Of a stretch of DNA of 64,000 nucleotides, positions 20,501-28,710 are shown one piece after another (the first letter of the stretch is position 1; each line of letters opens with the position of its first letter). Source of the DNA: Symbiodinium natans (lineage: Eukaryota > Sar > Dinophyceae > Suessiales > Symbiodiniaceae). Under the pieces are notes generated by a model. That model worked only from the letters and a program-made list of their open reading frames with translations, had not been told where the DNA came from and ran no database searches. Made by a program: the position numbers and the translations under genes. The DNA is taken from NCBI GenBank assembly GCA_905221605.1, contig CAJNDS010000577.1, positions 1 through 64,000 on the forward strand, in the 5' to 3' direction.

Positions 20501-21653
20501 AAACCTGCTACTGTCTGGCACGGCTCAGGTTGGCTGCCGGCAGAAGGCCTCGTCAGACGCCATGGCTCATCCCCAGCGGCGGCTGCTTTGCCAATTGCCG
20601 GAGCCCTTGCCGGGGCCCTTGCCGCGGCCTCAGCCACGGCCCTTATGGCCGCCAACACAATGGCGATGGCTTCGTCAAGGCGTGGGTCGCGACCACGGTG
20701 CTCCGGCTCCGGCCCATCTTCACGCTCGGAGGCTCGGGCGAGCGGTGCGGAGCAAAGAGGGCCAACGCGGACGCGACCCCGAACAGCAAGTTTGCTGTGG
20801 CACGCCGCCCGGAACAGTGAGAGAAGCGGACCAACCATGGCGTCTACCATTGCTGTTGGCCGAGCCGTCCCAGCCCCTGTGTCGAGATCACAGTCTGCAC
20901 TTTGCACGGTTTCCCACATGGCATCATCGGCATTTTCGCCCATGATGCAGAATTGAGTGGCCCCAGAATCCAGAGCCCAAGCTGCGCCCGCAAACTGCTG
21001 AAGTGCGTTCGGCCCGATATCGGCAAGCCATGCGGAACCACCGAACCGCTTGGTGAGGAACTCCGAGAACGCCTTGGTGAGGACATCTGTCGGAACTGCA
21101 GGCCCAGTCCGAGCCCCAATGGACGCAGCTCCCAAACCAGGCGGCGCAGACCGCCCACCATTGGACGAAGAGGCACTGCTGCCATTAATTTTGGCCGCGA
21201 AGTCCGGCCTGTAAGCGGAACTTTTTGGATTCAACCAGCACGTTTGCGCTGTGTGTCCGGGCTTGTGGCAATGTTCACACGGTTTGTCACTGCCTTTCTT
21301 GCGCTTGTGCTTGCCCTTGCCTCCCTGAGACTTGCCGCCAGCCGCCGCGGCAGCAGCGACCTTGGCTGCTGCAGCCTTTTTCTGCGTTTTTCGCCTTTCT
21401 ATCTCTTCCGAGTGATGTGCAATCAATCCGTTGATGGCATAGATCAAGGCGTCTAAATCCACAGAATTGCTGGCATAGAAAACGGCACAAGTTGCATCCA
21501 GTTCTTTGATGTCTTTGAGTTTGCGCTTCAGAAGCGCAATGCCCCCAGCATTCGTGAGCCTATGCTCGCCGGAACCCATCTGGTGACGAAACAACGAGAA
21601 AGATGCCATGTAGCTGTCAAGCTCCGACAATCCAGAACAACTTCCTGGCTGAC

Positions 21654-21676
21654 GGAAAAAGGCGCGCAAAAAAAAA
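21654..21676 (+). repeat. A-rich motif inserted in copia Gag (site 1)
   Basis: GGAAAAAGGCGCGCAAAAAA and three more A, opposite to the Gag reading direction. In the minus reading it inserts an extra, non-Gag-like stretch (SFFLRAFFRQ) without a frame change. No LINE sequence is attached. Confidence 0.6.
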
Positions 21677-21800
21677 GAACAACTGAGCTCTTGGATCTTG
21701 GTGTTAGCCTCCGTGGCTAAATGCGTTGACTCATGCAAGTGCCGCTGATCAACGATGCGGACAGCCTGACGACCACAACCAAACATAACGAATCGCTTGC

Positions 21801-21829
21801 GGGAAAAGAGCCGAGAGAAAAAAAAAAAC
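21801..21829 (+). repeat. A-rich motif inserted in copia Gag (site 2)
   Basis: GGGAAAAGAGCCGAGAGAAA followed by A8 and C. It lies where the Gag changes frame, so it probably caused the break. Again no LINE body is attached. Confidence 0.55.
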
Positions 21830-21894
21830 AAACTGTGCACGTGATTGTATCAGCTTGAGGATCTCCAGTCCTTTCTTGCCGTTCTGACATGCGG

Positions 21895-21948
21895 CAACCA
21901 CCGTTGCGAAAACATTCACGTCAACCACCGTTGCGAAAACATTCACGT
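21895..21948 (-). repeat. 27-bp tandem duplication in Gag
   Basis: Two identical units (21895-21921 and 21922-21948) duplicate nine codons, giving DVNVFATVV twice. The length keeps the frame. Confidence 0.9.
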
Positions 21949-22254
21949 CTGTTTTGTTCATGTCTACTGACAAGTTTGACGCCAAATCGCCAAAGGAAAC
22001 CGCTTCATCATCAAGCTCTCTGACGTAAGCCATGGCTGCCACTGGGTCCGGCGCTACACGCAAGATGTGACTCTTCAAAGTGAAGCGCCACCCGTCATAA
22101 TCAGAACCAGTCTCTGGCAGATCTTTAATGTAGATGCGTCCTGATGTCGCATTGTCCGTCGCCATGGCACCTACAGCTACGGCTGATAACCCTGTGTTGG
22201 TCACAGCTCAATCAAGCACAGCTCTGACGTAGCAAGCGTTTTTTCACCCGGTCA

Positions 22255-22264
22255 CTTGAGCCAA
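22255..22264 (-). other. Partial spliced-leader-like sequence (TTGGCTCAAG)
   Basis: On the minus strand, 50 bases upstream of the copia Gag ATG, the sequence GCCTTGGCTCAAG occurs. Its last ten bases equal the 3' end of the dinoflagellate spliced leader (established: ...CCATTTTGGCTCAAG). Bases further 5' do not match well, so this may be chance. Confidence 0.25.
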
Positions 22265-22349
22265 GGCGTTGCCAAAGCAAGTCTGATGCAATCATATGCA
22301 ATCACTCTTGATTCACGGATGTTATGACATGTATGTAAGGCATCAAAAC

Positions 22350-22513
22350 GTGAGCCAAGTACTTAAACTGCTGCGCTGCTGGACAGCCCTCGCGTCGCTG
22401 GCCGCTTTGCGGGCGCACGCGCAGAGCTTGCTGGAGTTGCCGGTGCGACCCTGCGAGGCCGGTGACGGCGGCGAGCCGCCACTGGGAGAGCTCCTCGCAG
22501 CGCCGCCGTAGTG
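22350..22513 (+). pseudogene. LINE 3'-end fragment, plus orientation
   Basis: Reads CWTALASLAALRAHAQSLLE, then LPVRPCEAGDGGEPPLGELL and a stop. This is the extreme C-terminus of the LINE polyprotein seen at 17.7 kb. It is followed after 38 bases by the A-rich motif at 22551. Confidence 0.75.
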
Positions 22514-22550
22514 GCCAAACAGCGGCCTTGAGTCATGACTGTGGCCCACA

Positions 22551-22586
22551 GAAAAAGGCGTGTTAAAAAATAAAACCAAAAAAAAT
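22551..22586 (+). repeat. A-rich LINE-tail motif, interrupted copy
   Basis: GAAAAAGGCGTGTTAAAAAA, then TAAAACC and A8. It ends the LINE fragment at 22350-22513. Confidence 0.5.
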
Positions 22587-22599
22587 GCTCACAGGAAGG

Positions 22600-22905
22600 T
22601 CTGCGGCGCGCGATCTCCGGACGCGTGCGGCTGTTGAAAGGGCGAGACGAGGGTAGCTTGTCCCTTGGGACCGATTGTTCCACGATCCGGAATGATCCGG
22701 ACCCACGACGTTTGGACCACCTTGGCCCGGCGCACCAGCAGCCTTGAGCGCGGGCATGCCAGCGGCCAGCGCGTGGCTGTTAACACCGGCCTGCTGAGGC
22801 CATAGGCATTTGCGTGCCTCCTCACGCACGGCTTCACAAAGGAGCTTGCCAAGAAGGCGTCGTAGAACCTCCCCGACCGCGATGGGGCGGACCCCCAAGT
22901 TTTTT
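22600..22905 (-). pseudogene. LINE reverse-transcriptase fragment, minus orientation
   Basis: Right to left the sequence gives VRPIAVGEVLRRLLGKLLCE, AVREEARKCLWPQQAGVNSH and ALAAGMPALKAAGAPGQGG, the beginning of the RT palm in this LINE family. It stands back to back with the plus-strand copies at 23.0 kb. A minus-strand A-run pair (two AAAAAAACTTGG units, 22898-22921) adjoins its 5' side. Confidence 0.75.
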
Positions 22906-23039
22906 TCCAAGTTTTTTTGGCAAAGCGTGCAAAGCAAAGGCCAGGAAGGGGCAACAGAAAAAGGCGCCCCAGGCAAGCGTGTGAGAAAGCAGGGCGAGAT
23001 GCGCAGCGACCTCATCTGCATGCGCAGTTTGCAAGGCCT

Positions 23040-25560
23040 CGCGCGGGTGGTCCGGGCGCACGCAGCTCGCGGTCGATACAACGCTCGCGTCTGCCGTCGA
23101 CGCGAGCGGCCGACCACGACGCCGCCAGCGCCTCGAGGAGGGCGCGACGCTCCGACTTGAGCTCGTCCGGTCGGCTCGCTTCATCGTCCTCGCCATCGAG
23201 GTCGGAGGCCGCTGGAGCCCCGAAGCAGCGCGATTCGTGCGCTTGCTCGCTCGATGTCGGGCTCGGGCGGTCCCGGCAGCGTTCCGGGCCCAGGCCACCT
23301 CTGGTCCGCGCTGCTCGCCATTTCCGCAGCCCGGACCTTCGCGGCCACCCTCCTCGCGCTGCCCGTGGCCTCCACCGACAACGTGGACGGGTTCGCACCC
23401 GACGTCAGCGAGGACCTTGCAGAGGCCCGCTACTCTGAGGCCCCGACTCTTGTGAGCCGCGTGCCGGCTTGAACGGGGAGGCTTGCTCCGACAACCAACA
23501 GCCCTGCACCGGGACCTGCGCGGAGCTCGTGGCAAAAAGAGGAGAGAAAAAAGGCCGCCCCAGGCGCGTGCCGGTCCTTCCTATACAGGCTGCGCGGAGC
23601 TTGAGTGATGCGGGGTTTGAGGCAGCGGGGCCCACGCTGGCAGAGCCCCTCAAGGACCCGGCGGCCCACCTCACACGCGCATGGCAACGGCGCGCCGCCC
23701 AAGCAATCGACCAGGCCGCCGCACGGCGCCACACCGAGGCTGTCTTCGCTATGCCCACAGCCCCGGACTTCGTCCTCCTCCGCAGGTTGCGCTTGCCCCT
23801 CCCGCTCGACGCCGCCCACTGTCGGTGCCGCAGACGGCTGGACCAGGTTGGGGATCACAGGGCGGTGTGTCTGCGATCCGGGTTACTGCGCAGCCGCGGG
23901 TGTCCGCTAGAGCGCGCAGCTGCTCGGGTTTGCCGCGAGGCCGGGGCTCGCGTTGTCACCCACGCGCTTCTCCGGGACCTCAACCTCACCAACGGCGGCT
24001 CCCGGAACGATGAGCGTCGTGTTGCCGTCGTCGCCAATGGTCCGCCGCTGGGCTCGCGGTCGATACAACGCTCGTGTCTGCCGTCGACTCGAGCGGCCGA
24101 CCACGACGCCACCAGCGCCACGAGGAGGGCGCGGCGCTCCGACTTGCGCGCCTCTCCAAGGAGCGCGCCTGCCACGAGCTCGTCCGGTCGGCTCGCTTCA
24201 TGGTCCTCGCCATCGAGGTTAGAGCCCCGAAACAGCGCGATTCGTGCGTTTGCTCGCTCGATGTCGGGCTCGGGCGGTCCCGGCAGCATTCTGGGCCCAG
24301 GCCACCAGCGCCTGCGCTTCTCGCCATTTCCGCAGCCCGGACCTTCGCGGCCACCCTCCTCGCGCTGCCCGTCGCCTCCACCGACAACGTCGACGGACCC
24401 GCGTCCGACGTCAGCGAGGTCCTTGCAGAGGCCCGCTACTCTGAGGCCCCGCCTCTTGCGAGCCGCATACCGGCTTGAACGGGGAGGCTGGCCCCTACAA
24501 CCAACAGCCCTGCACCGGGACCTGCGCGGAGCTCGTGGCAAAAAGAGGAGAGAAAAAAACGCGTGCCGGTCCTTCCTACAGGCTGCGCGGAGCTTGAGTG
24601 ATGCGGGGTTTGAAGCACCGGGGCCCATGCTGGCAGAGCCCCTCACGGACCCGGCGGCCGACCTCACACGCGGATGGCAACGGCGCGCCGCCCAAGCAGT
24701 CGACCAGGCCGCCGCACGGTGCCACACCGAGGCTAGCGACCCGGGCTCCCGCCCTGCTGCAGTCGCAAGCCGGGCCATTCGCGTCCCGGGTATTCACGGC
24801 TATGCCCACAGCCCCGGAGTTCGTGCTGGACTCCGCCTCGTTCGGGTTCTCCTCCTCCACAGGTTGCGCTTGCCCCTCCCGCTCGACGCCGCCCACTGTC
24901 GGTGCCGCAGACGGCTGGACCAGGTTGGGGATCACAGGGCGGCGTGTCCGCGATCCGGGCTACTGCGCAGCCGCGCCGGGACCTCACCAACGGCGGCTAC
25001 CGGAACGATGAGCGTCGTATTGCCGTCATCGCCAATGGTCTGCCGCTGTGGAACGGGGCGCAGCTCGCGGTCGATACAACGCTCGTGTTTGCCGTCGACT
25101 CGCGCGGCCGACCGCGGCGCCACCAGCGCCGCGAGGAGGGCGCGGCGCTCCGACTTGCGCGCCTCTCCAAAAAGCACGCCTACACCGAGCTCGTCTGGTC
25201 GGCTCGCTGTCGGCTCGTCGTCCTGGCCATCGAGGTTGGAGGCCGCTGGAGCCCCGAAGCAGCGCGATTCGTGCGCTTGTTCGCTCGATGTCGGGCTCGG
25301 GCGGTCCCGGCAGCATTCCGGGCCTAGGCCACCAGCGCCTTCGCTTCTCGCCATTTCCGCAGCCCGGACCTTCGCGGCCACCCTCCTCGCGCTGCCCGTC
25401 GCCTGCACCGACAACGTCGACGGGCCCGCGCCCGATGTCATCGAGGTCCTCGCAGAGGCCCGCTACTCCGAGGCCCCGCCTCTCGCGAGCCGCATGCCGG
25501 CTCGAACCGGGGAGGCTGACCCCTATAACCAACAGCCCTGAACCGGGACGTGCGCGGAGC
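23040..25560 (+). mobile_element. Tandem array of LINE 3' regions, about 1-kb unit, 2.5 copies
   Basis: The landmark CTCGCGGTCGATACAACGCT occurs near 23066, 24055 and 25063, so the unit is about 1.0 kb. Copies 2 and 3 carry a linker (AWQRRAAQAIDQAAARRHTE), a zinc-knuckle region (CRCRRRLDQVGDHRA, ending in C), DERRVAVVANGPPLG or the variant IAVIANGLPLWNGAQLAVDT, and VLAIEVGGRWSPEAARFVRL. Frames break inside each copy. Copy 3 lost part of the knuckle region by a deletion at about 24975. Each copy ends in an A-rich tail motif (23531, 24537, 25565). The apparent 690-codon frame across two copies is chance read-through. Confidence 0.8.
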
Positions 25561-25564
25561 TGGT

Positions 25565-25599
25565 GGAAAAAAGGTGCGCGAAAAAAAAAAAAAAAAAAA
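25565..25599 (+). repeat. A-rich LINE-tail motif, longest copy
   Basis: GGAAAAAAGGTGCGCG followed by a run of 19 A and GGG. The two upstream tandem copies have shorter versions (GGCAAAAAGAGGAGAG plus A6 or A7), so the A tract has expanded or is better preserved here. Confidence 0.65.
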
Positions 25600-25649
25600 G
25601 GGCACTCGGTTTGATACGGTGTTTGGCACGGGCATGAAGCCCGACACAC

Positions 25650-25873
25650 GTTGCGTGGAGCTCGGGTGCAGCGGGGCGTGCGTTGGCTCACCGTTGGACG
25701 GGTCTCGCTTCGCTGGCGGCGCTGAGAGCCCAACGTTGTTGGAGCTGCCGGTGTGCCCCGTCGACGCCGGTGACGGTGCCGAAGTGCCAGTCGGCGACCT
25801 GCTGGCGGAGCAGCTGTCGTGCCGACCAGACTGCAGTCGCGCAGGCCCAGAATAGGCGTGAGAAAAAAGAAAG
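25650..25873 (+). pseudogene. LINE C-terminal fragment with tail
   Basis: Reads TLLELPVCPVDAGDGAEVPV, then GDLLAEQLSCRPDCSRAGPE and a stop at 25855. It corresponds to the same end as 22350-22513 and 17713-17800 but has its own changes. A-rich motif AATAGGCGTGAGAAAAAAG overlaps the stop (25851-25873). Confidence 0.7.
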
Positions 25874-25879
25874 TGGCAA

Positions 25880-26480
25880 CGCCATACTTGTTTCTCGACC
25901 CCATGTTCATGCGCAACATGCTCAAAGCAGATGACGGCACGATATGCTCACTGTGCGTTTTCAATGTGGGGCAATGTAGATGACGGCAAGCGATGGCTTG
26001 ATGTTGCTGCTGCTACAACGGATGCCGCGTCCATGGCGTCGGCAGTGCTGCCATGGCTGAGTGGTGTCATGTCATGCTGTGCTTCTCACGGTGCGTCCAC
26101 AGTGTGGTGCAAAGCAGATGACGGCACTGCTCGCTTTGGGTCTCCGTGTGTTGCCGATCGGATGGCGGCGCTGCTGACGCAGTGGAGGGGTTGCCTTCTT
26201 GCCTTGCGCTAGCCTGGGTGTATAATTGGGTGCAAAACGTGTGCATGATTCAGGTGTTTTTTAGGTGTTGGGCCGTTGAGCAGTGCGCCAAAATTGCATG
26301 AAAGCTATTTTTTTCCACTTCGGGCTTGGTTGTTGTGAGGACGACCGTGGCATGATTGGCGCACGAAAAGTAGCAGAAACAAAAAAGGCGCAGGCCCCAG
26401 AAGCGCCGCCCAGTAGGTTGGGGATGCGGTGAGCCGGCCCTTCACCCCTACCCCCCGCCCCTACGACGGACGGCATCGAC
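25880..26480. other. Unassigned, with GCAGATGACGGCA direct repeats
   Basis: GCAGATGACGGCAC occurs near 25928 and 26114, with a variant GTAGATGACGGCAAG near 25977. A 93-codon plus-strand frame (25931-26212) covers them but has no recognisable features. A partial A-rich motif lies at 26380-26395. Confidence 0.4.
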
Positions 26481-26489
26481 CTTGCGCGC

Positions 26490-26529
26490 GGAAAAAGGAA
26501 AAAGGTGCGAAGGAAAAAAAAAAAAAAAC
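26490..26529 (+). repeat. A-rich motif, solo copy at right edge of the nest
   Basis: GGAAAAAGGAAAAAGGTGCG, then AAGG and 15 A. The front half is duplicated. No LINE protein sequence lies directly upstream. Confidence 0.6.
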
Positions 26530-26710
26530 AAGTAACGGAAGCGGTCGAAAAGCAACACCATGACAATCGTAGTCATGATGGTTGTGCTCAGCGTGCCTTC
26601 GGGTTTCGCAGGGCGATGTTTGAAGCTGACGCAGGGCCAGTGGGAAGCACCCATAGTTTTCGGCTCAAAAGCTGCTGTCTCAGTGCTGCCAACATCCCGG
26701 CTCGCAAAGT

Positions 26711-27013
26711 ATGGCCATGTCGCGCATCTTCTTCCTTGCGTGGGCTCTGAGCTGCGTGAAAGCAGTGATGGGTGCAGGTACTTGCCAAGAAGCCGTGGAG
26801 GCAGCCTACGCGAACTGCCCTCGTGAGATCGGATGCCCGAGCTCCTGCGAGCGTCCTGCTTGTTCCGCAATCGTTGCCTGCCCCCCCGGCTCCACCTACA
26901 CCTTGAATGGCACGACCTACTCGGCGGAGCGGGTGCAGTCGCTGGCGGAGGCATTCTTTTCCCGATGCTCCTGTTCGCCTGTGGCCTCGGCAGAAGCTCC
27001 GGTCTACCCATGA
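26711..27013 (+). CDS. Small secreted cysteine-rich protein
   Basis: 100 codons, ATG to TGA, uninterrupted. Residues 1-21 (MAMSRIFFLAWALSCVKAVM) form a typical signal peptide with likely cleavage after the following glycine. The mature part of about 78 residues has eight cysteines (TCQEAV, NCPREIGCPSSC, PACSAIVACPPGS, SRCSC), consistent with four disulfides, and one N-glycosylation site (NGTT). No family recognised. An overlapping frame starting at 26560 also begins like a signal peptide (MTIVVMMVVLSVPSGFAG) and could be a 5' exon or a shadow. Confidence 0.55.
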   Translation: MAMSRIFFLAWALSCVKAVMGAGTCQEAVEAAYANCPREIGCPSSCERPACSAIVACPPGSTYTLNGTTYSAERVQSLAEAFFSRCSCSPVASAEAPVYP

Positions 27014-27551
27014 GGGCGATTCTACGGGACAGATGCACTGATCATTTCTTGCACTGGCCAAAAGCTTCCGATCTGAGGAAGCTGGACTCCGCAAAGGTTG
27101 GCATCCTCTGACAATCCCCCGAAATTCACCATCAAAGGCTTCAGCATGCTTCAGCTTGACCAGGATGGTCAAGTAGGATCTTTTGAGCTGAAGCCTGTGT
27201 AAAGACTTGCAATCTTAATTCAACTTTGGCTGTGCTTTGCGTATGGCTCGTGTCACAGCTACACTGGCTACACTTCAGTTTTGGGGCAGCAAGCCGAGAT
27301 GGATGCGACGGAAAGCTCGAGCAAGTAAACTTGCTTGCTGCAGTATGTGTCCCTTGGGCTCTTGTGTATCGGTTATTTTTTCCGGTTATAGACCCAGATG
27401 TCAAAGCGCTGCTTGCACCTTGCGCCAGCCCTTCCCGGCACCTCGTCAAGCCCCTGCGTCTCAGACATCCTGTTCTCAGTTCCCCTTTTCTGGCGCACAA
27501 ACCAGAAACCCTAGACCCCCTACAGTCGGCCCTCTCCCTGTTGTAAGAAAG

Positions 27552-27636
27552 CAGGCCTTGACAATCAGGAAAGGGGTTTTGGTGTTAATTTGAAGGCCTT
27601 CACAATCTTGAATGGGGTTTTGGTGTTAATTTTACA
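27552..27636. repeat. Tandem duplication, about 42 bp
   Basis: Two units share GGCCTT-ACAATC and GGGGTTTTGGTGTTAATTT with a few differences in the middle. Confidence 0.8.
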
Positions 27637-28710
27637 CACGGTACTAAGTAAACTTAAAGTGGGGCGAGAAGTGTGAGGAAAGAGGAAGGTTTCAAGTAAG
27701 CATCAGGAATGGCATGTGGAGGGTTAAGAGAAAAGCTTCACACATCAAGCCCTGTCCTCGTAGCATGCTCATGATTGTGCCCTGAGCCGGCGAAACGCCT
27801 CGATGCCATCCAAAGTTCCTGACGAGGTAGTACCTTTCCTGGCCCACGCATCAAACGAAGTTCGCTTGGCCTTTGTCCGTGACTCCAACTGAATCATCTC
27901 TGGTGAAGGGATGGCTCATACCCGGGTCTTCTAGCAACAAAAGCACGTCCTGCAAAAGTTGTCCCACCCCAAGCCGCGCATTAGAAGCCCTGTAGCAACA
28001 TATGCAACATAAACCATCTTGCAAGTGATCAGGCACCGTGACTTTCACAGTCGGATCGACAATTTGTTGGTTCTTTTTTTGCAGTTCTTGTCAATCTCTT
28101 GATGGCTGATGCTTGGCATTCTTGCTTCTTGTCGAAAATATGGCCCTTGCTGTTGGCCCGCAGCGTGTTAGCATCACGTAAGCGCTTCCATGGTCCGTGA
28201 TGCAAGAAAGGGCAAAAAAGCATAAAACGCTAAGGATGAGCATGGCTTTTCTGCGGCCCCGTAGTCAAAGCACTGGGTTGTTTTTGCTGGTTGGGCAGGT
28301 TGTAGCAGAAATGCAGCAGTCAAACAGGGTGTAGGGTTTCGGAATTAGCGATGAACATGGCTTCTCCAATGGCTCGGAATGGCTCAGCCGTGCGCATGGT
28401 GTCAAGTGTGCCAGCCTCAGCCTCCGCTCAAGCTAGGTGAGCGCAGGGGACTACGGGTCAACCTGAGGCGCAGATGGCAGCTGTGCCTTCCATGCCAGGT
28501 CGGCCAGGGCATGCCAGGGCTGCGTGATTTCGCACGTCAGTGATGAGTCAGTTGCCAGGGGCCTTGTCTTCAGCAGCCTTCCAAATGTTGCTCAAGCTGC
28601 CAAGTTCACGCGCCACATGATGTTGCAACATGGGCTAGCAGACAGCACAAGAGCACACAGCGCACGAATGTATTCTTGGATCTGTTCACCATAGCTCAGC
28701 TGCCTCAGCA
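27637..28710. other. Region upstream of the helicase, no gene seen
   Basis: No convincing exon and no repeat. The final bases before the helicase ATG contain a pyrimidine and AG stretch (GCTGCCTCAG, ending 28708) that would serve as a trans-splice acceptor placing the leader two bases before the start codon (inference). No TATA-like motif was noticed. Confidence 0.4.

Larger units (their letters stand above)
20870..22204 (-). pseudogene. Copia-type LTR retrotransposon remnant: Gag and protease
   Basis: Reading right to left from ATG at 22204, the Gag begins MTNTGLSAVAVGAMATDN and has the copia Gag pattern (GSDYDGWRFTLKSHI). After a frame change at the A-rich insertion near 21815 it continues with SELDSYMASFSLFRHQ and a lysine-rich stretch. 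A CCHC zinc knuckle follows (CEHCHKPGHTAQTC, about 21240-21282), then the aspartic-protease motif WALDSGATQFCIMG (about 20955-20990). Integrase and reverse transcriptase are missing; the sequence passes into LINE material near 20.8 kb. Two A-rich insertions and one 27-bp duplication interrupt it. No LTRs were recognised. Confidence 0.85.

Noticed and set aside
19573-21840. 755-codon minus-strand frame as one gene
   Set aside because: It joins copia Gag-protease to out-of-frame LINE sequence, including two A-rich insertions; only pieces correspond to real protein families.
23469-25541. 690-codon plus-strand frame as one protein
   Set aside because: The correct LINE frame changes several times inside it; the frame is open by GC bias and tandem repetition.
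28690-28710. Spliced-leader relic before the helicase
   Set aside because: CCATAGCTCAG resembles the leader only with gaps; an ordinary acceptor AG explains the sequence.
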